64,000 nucleotides of DNA from Vitis vinifera (Eukaryota > Streptophyta > Magnoliopsida > Vitales > Vitaceae): contig NC_081811.1 in assembly GCF_030704535.1 (NCBI RefSeq), forward strand, positions 5,249,001 to 5,313,000. The letters are read 5' to 3'. Under the pieces are notes generated by a model. The model did no database searches and was not told the origin of the DNA. It saw only the letters and a program-made list of their open reading frames with translations. Both the position numbers and the translations under genes were made by a program. The stretch's first letter is position 1; every line of letters begins with the position of its first letter. Shown here piece by piece: positions 25,213 to 35,866 of the stretch.

Positions 25213-28200
25213 TATTTCCTTGTCACTTTCCCCATTTAAATCTTATTAGATGAGGGAACGTGAACGTTATGTTATTGAAAAATATATAATATAATATAAT
25301 TATTTTAAAATTAATAAAATTTTGAATTCTTTATTCAATATAAAAAACTATGATAGCGAGTTTAAAGTTTAATTTTTGTTTTTTTTTCTCTTTTATTTAT
25401 TTTTTATTATAATTGCTATCATTCTAATAAAAATTATATAACAAAAATTGATAAGAGATATTAAAACAAAAAACAAAAAAAAAAATCTTTTAAAAAAAAT
25501 TATAAGAAGCAAATAAATAAACTAAATTTAATTTAATATAGAATTTAGTAGAAAATTATGTATTTAAATATAATTTTGTTGATAAGAGTGATGTAAGAGA
25601 ATTGATAGCAAGACGACTCGAAGAAGATTGTCAATGACACCAATTATAGTCTTCACCAAATGCCAAGATCAAGAAGTAGAGTTCCTCACGATCTTCTTTC
25701 GAGCTAAGGTGAGGGGATGTAGTGTGGTATGAGTTTGATAAACTTGACAAATTAATTACTTATTCAATGGATTAACTATCAATTTGGTGGAAAGACGCCA
25801 ACTTAATTAGCAAAAATTGACTAACCCCGACTCATCTACAAGGGTTCTACATTATGGAAAATATAATAAAGTTAGGTATGAATAAGGATGACATATGTGA
25901 TACGAAGTAATTAATATCATTTTTCTCTTTATATAACTCCAATTTTATAAATAATTGAATGAAAAACAAAAAATATGATAAAAGAATAGAAAACTTTATC
26001 CAATAGAAATATTTATTTCATGTCTGATTTCCATTTCTATCATCATGAGGAGAATTTTATGGCTTATACAAATGCGTTATCAAAATTTATTATATATTTT
26101 TTTAATCTGCTCTCCCAAAAATCAATAAGAGAACGAAAAAAGATATTTACCATGTGGTTGATGCTTATGTCCTTTAGCATCATCTATTATCAATAGAAGA
26201 AACCTTTCGACGTCACCTCAAAAGTAAAAAGTACTTTAATTAGATCAACCTAAGATAATTACTTTAAAAGTGGGGAGAACGATATAAATGGGGTGATGGT
26301 CTCTTTTTACAAATTTAAATTATATGAATATAAGAGATAATTATATGCAAATATATAACAAATATAATGAAAATCAATTGCATATATATTAAAAAGACCA
26401 AGGAAGAGAAATTGCAAACACTTGATTTTACAATGGTTCGATGCAACCCAACTTACATTCATTTTCCTCAAGATCTTGAAAGCTTTCAAACTTTACAATT
26501 GGATTTTTTTTTTTTACTCTAATGAGCACACCAAATTTTCTCACGAGATGTCTCATTTTTGAACTTCCTAAGTGATACTTCACATTTGACAAACATTAAA
26601 TAATGTATCACATTTAAAATTTTCCCCTAAATGATATCTCACACTTGAACTCACCTCACAAATGTTAAAAAAAGAATGATTAACAATTAAACTAAGAAAA
26701 TCTTAGTACAAGTTTAAGTTCAAATAGATACAACATAGATTAGAATTGAGATGCACTAAATAGATATGAGTTTTGAAATTAAGTGCGCTAAAAAACATTT
26801 CTCCAAGCCTTAAATATAATCAAGAAATATTTTTAAATGTTAAACTCTTTAAAACAATAAAGTTTGGAGTCTTTTTATACGAGTTTAGGAGTCAAGCTAG
26901 CCGTTAAACATAGTTTGGAGTTGATGAGTTGACCAATCAGCTCGACTAATTTACTAGTTATTAGTATTTAATGCTCTAACAAATGACTATTGGGATTCAT
27001 GAGGCCGTCAACTGATTGAACAACCAATTCAACTAGTCTTCAACCAGACCTCGATCCTCGAGGTTCCGCTTCAACCGATCGACTACACCTCAACTACTGG
27101 AAGTTAAGGTTGCATAAAATGCCCTTCGATTGTTTGAGTTCAACTTATTCAATTGGTTCTTAACCCCCTAAATCAATTATATTGTAAAATGCTTAAAAAC
27201 CTTAATTTAAACCTTCAACAACTGATGTATAGCAACTTAAAATCTTTTTAAGCAATTTTAGAAATTATTTGGCTCAAGGTTTTAATTTGAAATTATGAAA
27301 TCATTCAATTATTAAAGAATTTAAAACAATCTAGCACTTAAATGATTTTTGATCCAAGAAGGAAATGCAATATGAACCTAGTGCACCAACAACCTTACAA
27401 AAAAATGCTAAACAAATGTGTTTTCAAAGCTCTTCTCTTTAAGGTCTTCATCTTTTTTCTTGTTTTTTTTTTATTTGATTTATCTATGTGATTTATTATT
27501 TTGAAAATCTTTTTATCTCAATATACTTATTACAAAATATTAATTTCAAATCTTATTTTCTTATCATCAAAATTGAAATTAACTAGACCTTAGTTTAGCA
27601 TACCTCGTGTTTCAATTGCATCCCACTTGCAAAGTTTGATTTGAGGGGAAAAAAAAAAAGTCAAGAAAATAAAGGTGAAGGAAGAAAAAAAACAAACACA
27701 AGAAAACAAAAGATACATATGGCGAATAAATCTTTTTAAAAAGGTGTAAATTCAATAGTATTTGTTTCACCATATTTTCTTTATATTATTTCTCTCTTAC
27801 GTGTATAACAATATTTCATATAAAATTTCAATTAAAAATATTAGAGGAAATATTTGAAATTCATACCGTCTACCTCATAAATAAAACAACACTATAGCTT
27901 GGATCAACTTGTTAAAAATAAAAAAAATCAAATATTTAATAAAAGAATTTAACTATATTTAAGTCATCTTATCAAGAAAAATTAGTAATAATTTAATAAA
28001 AAATAAAAAATAACATTACCTTTTCCATATGAAAAATCATAATATTTGGCTCTCTTCATAAAACAAACTTCTACTATATCCCACCACTGGGAAGTTTCCT
28101 TGGCTAGGTTTCAAACAATCCTCCTCATCAAGTCCCAAGATTGAAGGAACCCAATACTCATGCAACTGTACCTTTGAGGAAAAGCCAAAGCTAAAGCTAA

Positions 28201-28730
28201 AATACAAACAAGGACGTTGTGTCTGAAAGACTGAAAGGAGAAGTGGGGTTCGTGGGGAGCCAGCGTGGGGGCAGGGGTGACGATGCCAGGGCCGTGTTGA
28301 ATGCCAGCTAGGGCGCCGCTTTCGTTTACTGTCTTCCTTTTCCTTGATTTGTTTTCTCTGTTTTTTGACGTTGCATGTGACTTCCTCACGACCCTTTATT
28401 TAATGATTTCCTTTCTCCCCTCTCTCCCCCTCCTCTCACTCCCTCCCTTGATCACCTAAAGTATTAGTTTTTCAAATCAGGGTGATGGGTGTATATGATA
28501 TTAATTCCATACTGTAGAACTCCTTTGCAAAGACTTGAACGGCATGCCCAGTCACCATCGCCACCCATCAACAACAACGACAAATGATTAGTCAAACCCT
28601 AGAGCGTCATTACATATATATAAAATGATATTGCGAAGGGGATAATCTTTGAGATGGTATCAAACTCAACTGCAAAAGTACAAAGCTTTGGTTGTTATGG
28701 ATCATAAACTAAGCCTTTATTCTCAATCCA

Positions 28731-28814
28731 AGTTGGAAAATATCCAAGAAAAATAGGGTTTAGAGATGGAGAAGTTGGAAAATATCCAAGAAAAATAGGG
28801 TTTAGAGATGGAGA
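28731..28814. repeat. Perfect 42-bp tandem duplication
   Basis: Two identical adjacent 42-bp copies at 28731-28772 and 28773-28814, in intergenic sequence upstream of the WRKY gene. Identity implies a recent duplication. Confidence 0.95.
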
Positions 28815-30912
28815 AGAAGGGAGGTTTCCAAGTATGACGAAACTCTAGTAGAAGAAGAAGAAACTAAAACTAGATTCTAACCCCAAGTGGATACTTGGAT
28901 TACTGATGGGAGGCCAGTTTTTCAAAAGTATGGATAATGAAAGAAGAATAAAGGGATCCTTCATTTAACATAGCATTGACTTGTGGATACCTATGGGAGG
29001 GAGAATATGACCCATGGCTTGTCGTTTTACATGTGATAGCAAGAGACAACCCCCTTATCCTTCCCGGTCACCCCTTTGTATAATTATAACAGCAGGCCAA
29101 GGGACCTTATCCCTGTAGTTTTCAGTGGCCAGTGGGCTATGAATCACCAAACTTTTCCACACCTTGACCTATTAAACTCTGAATTTTGTATACCATAACC
29201 GCCATGTATGAAAATTTCTGGCAATTAATTATATTTACCCATATGCTTATAATAAACGCCCGGTTAATTATGCCATAAGACACACGTAATATCATATACT
29301 TTCTCTGGAATTTCTTTTGTGACAGAGGGAGACTCACGATGCCTAGCGGCCATTGTGGAAGGATTCCTTCCTCAAGTTAAACTATTCTTCAAGGTGTTTG
29401 GAATTTCTTCCTTCTTTTTAAGTGGGGTACAAGGAGGTTGAATTCAAGGATGAAATTGTCATACATGGGTAAAACTTGAATCAATTTTATTGTGTTTCAT
29501 TTGAGGTGCCGAAAGTCAAGCTCCTCGTTTAGCTTGTAGGGATCGAGTTGTCCGATTAGCTTGCTAGTTGAAGGGTGCAGAGAACTTTTTTTTTATTTTA
29601 TATGATGAATGACGAGTTTGCTCCTATAATATATTTAACCCTCTTATGTCTTGGAATTTTTTTCTTTTAAAGAGTGCAACCGTAATTGAAATGTTTTTTT
29701 TCAACAGCTTCACCGTTATAGTCTTTTGGTTTTTTCTTTTGATTACTAGATTGTTGAGTGTTAATACACTATATAAATTTAGGGATCACATTGATCATTG
29801 AACCACGTTGAAATCTTTCATTTTTTTTAATTTTCTACTCATGTATGTGTCCAACTTTAGTTAACAAAATCAATCAAAATTTGTAAAATTAGTAGAAAAA
29901 ACCTTTAAAAAATGATACAATAAATAACAATATAGTTATTGAAGTTATTTTTTCTTCTAAGAAAATCATATGACAAAATATGTAAACACTCAAAAGTATA
30001 TTCAATGCCAAAATAATGATTTATTTGTTAAAGATATTATAAAAAAATTATAATATAAGTATGATTATTTTTATTTAAAAGTGCTTATAATTTTATTTAT
30101 AAGTTTATATTTCTCTTGTATCCACAATGGTTTATATACTACCACTAGTAGTTTAATGAAATTTAAAAATAAAATAATTAAAATTTTGTTTTTTTTTCTT
30201 TCACATAAATATAAAATTTTGTTTATGAAGATAAATTAGGGTAAATATATTTTTCTTGCATCATAATAAACTCAAAACACAGGGTTGAATAAGCCCGATT
30301 AAATAAAAGCTTAAAATAGATATAACTTTTAAGTTCTCAAAACAAAATTACATTTTTTTTTGCACTTAGTATAATCTACTCTAGAAATATTTTGCTAAAT
30401 ATACATACATCAAAATCCATTAAAATCAACACGTAATTAAGCAAATAGAGGGCCAAGTTGAAATATGATGAATTGTGAAGGTTGTTAAAGATATTTTATT
30501 TGTGGTTATGAGGTGGGCTAGCTGTGTCCAATTACTAATTTGTACTTCAAAATTAGTACGAAGAATCTTTGAATTTGTCCCTGGTGATAAATTAATAGAA
30601 TTGGAAAATGTATGTAGCTAGAAATCTTCAGAAAGTGGGATAGATTCAAGGTTTGGACTATTGCGTAACGTGCCAATTATATCATATTATATACACTTGG
30701 GCACAACATTTTTCAATGGAGGAGTTGTCATTAATTATTGATGCCTCTTGTTTTATTGCTATAATTCATTGGAATTAATTCTAAGTCAATCTAAAAATTT
30801 ATATTTCAACCCATGCCCATACAAGTGTATTTCAAATGGGGATTAAGATTTACATTAATTGTTGTACTACCAGGCTATACTAAGGTCATGTGGTGCAATT
30901 AATCAATTGATG

Positions 30913-30926
30913 AAACGACGTCGTTT
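30913..30926. promoter_or_regulatory. Palindrome AAACGACGTCGTTT upstream of the WRKY gene
   Basis: A perfect 14-base palindrome with a central GACGTC (bZIP C-box-like ACGT core), about 450 bases before the WRKY ATG. Related words occur near ASY3 (10777-10790) and PPOX1 (11700-11712). Confidence 0.5.
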
Positions 30927-31071
30927 GTGGGGGTTTTAATTCGTATATTATTGTGTGGATTGACGTGGGCGTGGCTTCATAGTCAGTGGGATTAGGTATT
31001 CTATGGGTTTGTGAGGGGGTGTGGGACCCACGTATTCTAACTAACGTCAGAGAGCCGTGCCGTCAACTGCG

Positions 31072-31339
31072 TTGACCCTACACGACTGACGCACGTGGAT
31101 AGTCTTTGTGCCGCTTCCTTGTGAAAACGTCTCACGTTATTTCTAACGGCATATTCCCCAAGTCTACGCTCAGCCGCGTAGTCCTCCCTCCAGATCACGC
31201 CACCTGTCCCATTGCATCACTGTGACGTCATTTTTCCCGCGGGAAAAACGGCTCCCTTTCGCTTTCTCTTTTTTGTTTCTGGGCCTCCTTAGGGGCCCCC
31301 CACAGACTACGGCCCATTTGCTGGGTATTAAACTTGACT
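31072..31339 (+). promoter_or_regulatory. W-box elements in the WRKY promoter
   Basis: Two consensus W-boxes, TTGACC at 31072-31077 and TTGACT at 31334-31339, and an inverted TGAC core near 31062 lie within 310 bases upstream of the ATG. WRKY proteins bind TTGAC(C/T), and many WRKY genes are controlled by themselves or other WRKYs; autoregulation here is inferred. Confidence 0.45.
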
Positions 31340-31372
31340 AGTCTGGACAACTACTCTTTTTCTCTAGCAGTC

Positions 31373-34117
31373 ATGGACAAGCCACGCCCTGAATTCGCAT
31401 TTTTACGCTCCGACGACTTTCTCCGACCGAATTCCAGCGTCCACGAAACTGTCTCGACGGATCAGAAACAGCCCATCAAGGAGATGGACTTCTTCTCCAG
31501 GAATAATCAACATAATCAGCCAAATGAGCAGGAGAGCAACCGTGGATCGTCCACTCGGACTGAGGCTGCAGCAGGCGTAAACGTGAGATGGATAATTATA
31601 GATCTTGGCTATGATTGTTGCATTTTGTAGTGATCAAAGGTCGTGATTCACTGACTGATTTGTATGTGTCGTTTTACAGACCGGATTGGATCTGCTGAGT
31701 TTGAATACTGGAATCCAAAGATCGGGAAATGATAATCTCAATATTCGACCAAAAACTGAGGTGAGTTATTGCACCCGCTTTTAGGTTCTGATTGGATAAA
31801 TTTTGTTGGGTTTCTTTTTGCTTTTATCGTTTCAGTTTTGGAATTTGAAATTTGGTATTTGGCGTTGGCCAGTTCGACACACTCCAAGTAGAATTGGAGA
31901 GAGTGAGAGATGAGAATCGGAAGCTGAGAAGCATGTTGGAACAGATTACCAAAAGTTACGGTGATCTCCAAGGCCAACTGCTTATGGCCATGGGAGAAGC
32001 AGCCAGACTGAAGGTGAATTTCTTTTAGATTACGTCTACGTAAAATGAAAAGTTTTGAGATAGAAAAACTATTTTTCATCCATGGATAAATGGTCACACG
32101 ATTCACTTCAATCGGAAAACTAATATATCTATATTTTATGTTTAAAAGAAAAAAATAGAAAAAAAATTCATGTGTACTGTGTATTGTAGCACTATTTTGA
32201 GAACGACAAAATTCTAATTTCAAGTCATTAGACTTCATTGAATTCATGTCTACTGCAATCGCGCTAGAAGACAGTTGTGGACGCGTGTTACATTTGGCTT
32301 ATATGCAGCCAAAAAGGTCTGTCCCCACCCTAACCCATGAAGCTGGCCATACCACCATTTCTCGACCATCTTAGAAGATTCATCATTACTCATTAGCCTT
32401 TTGAACCAATTAGTATGAGGATCGCTGGAGTTTATATGCACATGTTTTTCGTTTTGGATTGATAGCTAGCTTTATTTCCCTCCATCTATCTTTCTTTCTT
32501 TTCTACTGAGAACATAGAACTTAAACTGCATAATTGAGTACAGAGAAATGTCACATTGGGAGATGATAGGTTGTTAGGGTGGCGATTCAAAGCATCTAGA
32601 CGACTGCACTTGAAAAGGCGTGAGCGTAATTGGAAAAGAACAAAAGAAAAGAAAAGCAAGGAAACGTTGACAGCGATGTCTTCCTAAACGTTACCAGTAC
32701 CATGCTTTTGTATTGTCCCAACAACAATAGAATCGTGAAATTAAATTTGGTAGCGAGGAAATTCAATTTCATCTCTCTGATGGATAGCCGTCCTTTTGAA
32801 CAGAAGGATGATACAACTTGCAAGCCAGGGACCAGACAGTTGATGGACCCACGGCCATCCGGTGGATTAGATATTAATGAAGCTTCCGTATCGGATGAGA
32901 AGAACCAAGAAGGGTCAGTTTCTCCAGCTAATACTACGGAGGTGATGTCAAATGAAAGTGAACATCACAAGATTCCAAGTGCCGGGAAGAAAACTTGTTT
33001 TGGAGATGGTCCTGATCAAGGGTCGACCCACAGCTGGGGTTCCCCTAAAAGCCCAACAGTACTAGATCCATCAAAGAGTGAAGAGCAAGCTTCGGAGGTC
33101 CCTTTCAGGAAGGCAAGAGTGTCCGTACGAGCAAGATCCGAAGCTCCTTTGGTATGTAATAACTAATAAATGCACTATACCATCTAATTTGTAGTTGCAT
33201 ATCATGCATGGTTGAGTTAATATTTGTGGACGTGTTGTTCAGATAAGCGATGGATGTCAATGGAGGAAATATGGACAAAAGATGGCCAAGGGTAACCCTT
33301 GCCCTCGTGCCTACTATCGATGCACCATGGCCGCTGGATGCCCGGTTCGAAAGCAGGTAAGAGACTCAGATGGCCTAGCTGATAATATGATCAATTTTGA
33401 CGCTAATTAAAGTAATTGTACATATAGTTTAGGAGAGTGATTTATTATCAACCCTAGCCTCTAAAGTTTGGTCACTTGTATTTGGGGCAGGTTCAAAGAT
33501 GTGCTGAGGACAAGACCATTCTCATAACAACTTATGAGGGAAATCATAATCACCCTCTCCCTCCAGCAGCTACAGCCATGGCAAATTCAACATCAGCAGC
33601 AGCAGCCATGCTACTATCAGGTTCAAATACTAGCAAGGAAGCGCTAGTAAATTCTGCAGGCTTCTTCCATCCTATGCCCTATTTATCAACCATGGCCAGC
33701 CTATCCGCCTCTGCACCATTTCCCACCATCACCCTCGACTTGACGCAAGGCACCAATCCCATGCACTTCCATCGAGGCCCCCCTTCTTCCACCTCGTTTC
33801 CTTCTCCTTTGCATGCTTGCCCACAACTCATAGGGCAACCCTTGTACGCCCCTCCCAAGATTCCCGTCCTGCCATCAGCTCAAATGGGGCATCGACATCC
33901 TAGCATGGTCGAGACGGTTACTGCAGCCATCACATCTGACCCTAACTTCACCGCAGCCCTAGCTGCAGCCATCTCCACAATTATCGGAGCACCAAGGAGC
34001 AGTTATGGCAACACCCCGAACAGCCATGGTGAGAACAGCAAACCCTTTTCCGGGATGCCTGCATTGCCAGGGTCCCCCCAGCTCCCTCAATCCTGTACCA
34101 CCTTCTCCACCAATTAG
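31373..34117 (+). CDS. WRKY47: WRKY transcription factor, group IIb (WRKY47-like)
   Basis: Six GT-AG exons (31373-31582, 31680-31760, 31873-32013, 32804-33151, 33243-33356, 33491-34117) give 506 residues. Near the N-terminus [13 protein letters not shown] is typical of group IIb. Exon 3 encodes a leucine-zipper-like coiled coil ([20 protein letters not shown]). Exons 5-6 carry one WRKY domain: WRKYGQK followed by a CX5C-X23-HNH zinc finger. The intron falls inside VRKQ/VQRC, the position diagnostic of groups IIa and IIb. The C-terminus has the Ala-rich [19 protein letters not shown] motif of group IIb. The protein binds W-boxes in the nucleus, often in stress, senescence or nutrient responses. 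The ATG at 31373 is the first in-frame ATG. Assignment to WRKY47 rests partly on the neighbouring PAT18-like gene; WRKY6/31/42 are close relatives. Confidence 0.93.
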
Positions 34118-35332
34118 AGTGAAATTGCTTTTGCTGCAAACCTTCACAGTAAACATTTTCCTAGGAAAGTTTGATTTTGAGAGAAGGACAACATGCTTGA
34201 AGATGATGAGCTGATGGGCAGGAACCCATCCTCAGAGCCGACATGCATGTGTTTTCAGGCTATATAACCAAACTATCTGGGGTTATAACAAAAAATTTTC
34301 ATGCTTAAGCCAGAAGTAAGAACAGAAGAGAAGGTTTGCTCACAAGCATTCGATCCATATACATCATGTTATATATCTATATAGTGTTTTTGTTGTTGAT
34401 ATTTATCTATATATAATATTGTCGATGTAAATAGATTCATATTGATATAAGCTTTTTAAATGCTTAAGAGTGGGGTGTAAGAAAGAACAGGCCCAGCTGC
34501 TGTACCATATGAGCTTGTCACGTGTTGGAGAGAAATCTATCATGTACGTACAGAGATGGATGAAATATAATAAAGAGTAATAAAAATTAAAAAGAGATTA
34601 TTCTTCAAATTTTGTAGCCTTCCGTAAATATATCTCTTATCAAATGTCAGTATATCCGTACTCATCTTAATACATATGCCTGCTTATCTGATAAAGGTGT
34701 TGCCACTAACTAACATGATTTCAATTTCCTTGGCTTCAATGAAAACTAATGCGGCATCGACTCCATTCAATGGATTGAAGGACCACCCTTGATCCTGGCG
34801 TCAACTCCATCGCTGGAATGGGGGTCCAAGGCTCTTAGATTCTCGCTCTACCACAGGTCCACAGCACGGCAACATGCATTGTATTAGGCCTATTGCTTCT
34901 TCACCCAATAAGAAAAAGAATCAACAATAGCGGTTTTTCTAGTCAAGAAATCATTCTGTATTTCAGGATCTTGGATCGGGTTTTGACCATATCATCTAAA
35001 AATTAATTAGCTTTGAATGAAAATACATCATTTCTTGTGGACTTTTTTAAGAGTCATCATTTTGGTGATCCATCTTTGGGTTTAAAAACGTCATTATTAC
35101 ACCCCAACACAAAATACAATGAAATTTCTAGGAAGCGCCATGTCTAAATTTAGATCTAGAATATGAATAGGTCTAAATTTATTTAAAATTTGAACATAAA
35201 TTCACACCCAAATGTCTAAAAGAAGGCTTAGTTTAAAAAAGATATGGTACTAAATCATCCATCCAAAGTCTTTGACTGCCAAAGTCTTAACCAAAAGGTT
35301 TTGGGAACTTGAATTAAAATTTCAAAACTACC

Positions 35333-35532
35333 GTATGTATTTGGTATATAGAAAGAAGAGTGAAAATAAGAAAGACAATAGAGGTGAATCAAAAAAATAT
35401 ATGGGAGAGAAATCAAAATTCTAACAAGAATGAATTTTGGTTTTATGAGAATGAATTTAAATATATTAACAAAAAGAAATGGAATGAAATTCATTTCATT
35501 ATTCCATTGTTGCAACCTCCAAATACACCCTC
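35333..35532. mobile_element. Possible MITE (about 200 bp)
   Basis: The left end contains TGTATTTGG and the right end its reverse complement (CCTCCAAATACACCCTC reads GAGGGTGTATTTGGAGG on the other strand). The interior is AT-rich and non-coding. Only 9-10 bases of the inverted repeat match well and no target duplication was seen. Confidence 0.35.
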
Positions 35533-35595
35533 ATATGGGGGTTGTTGCTTTCACTGGTTCAAACAAGGTTAAAAGGCCCGTTGGATCAACAGAAA

Positions 35596-35627
35596 CTTGG
35601 GCCCAAGAGTTTTGGCCCAATGGGCCC
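35596..35627. promoter_or_regulatory. Cluster of TGGGCC/GGCCCA (site II-like) motifs
   Basis: The palindrome CTTGGGCCCAAG (35596-35607) is followed by TGGCCCAA and TGGGCCCA within 25 bases, about 240 bases before the S-acyltransferase ATG. Such sites are bound by TCP factors in housekeeping and growth-related plant promoters. Confidence 0.45.
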
Positions 35628-35866
35628 ACTGTATTTTTATGTTTTTAACAGGGTGAAAGCCATCATCAATTGGGTCCCACCGTGGGGTTCAGATCTTGGA
35701 TTCACAGCCGTTAAGATGAGCTTAGGTTTTCTTTTCTCGTTGTTCAAATTTTGAAACCCGGAAGTCGACCGTTGGGGTCTTCTTGAGGCAGCTAAGACTT
35801 GCCAGTTTCCTCTCTCGCCAAGTACTGGATTCATCTAAGATTTTGAAGCAAAAGTGCAGGGACTAC

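Larger units (their letters stand above)
21618..31372. other. Gene-poor AT-rich spacer, about 9.8 kb
   Basis: No exon with recognisable protein sequence was found on either strand. The left end is the chitinase promoter. The middle (23.8-27.9 kb) is very AT-rich and looks like decayed transposon sequence without recognisable coding domains. Visible repeats are GA dinucleotides near 23428-23447, GGAAAA hexamers at 25181-25212 and a 42-bp tandem duplication at 28731-28814. A GC-richer patch at 28.2-28.4 kb has an open frame without recognisable content. The right end is the WRKY promoter. Confidence 0.55.
34118..35866. other. Intergenic between WRKY and S-acyltransferase genes
   Basis: Holds the WRKY 3'UTR (to about 34600), AT-rich sequence, a possible MITE at 35333-35532, and the S-acyltransferase promoter with GGGCCC-type sites. 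No coding exon was recognised. Confidence 0.55.

Noticed and set aside
28111-28389. 92-codon frame on the minus strand in the spacer
   Set aside because: No domain, signal or splice context; probably chance in a GC-richer patch.
31738-32247. 169-codon open frame on the minus strand
   Set aside because: It lies antisense over WRKY exon 3 and its introns, has no recognisable domain and is AT-rich; the plus-strand exon is clearly real.
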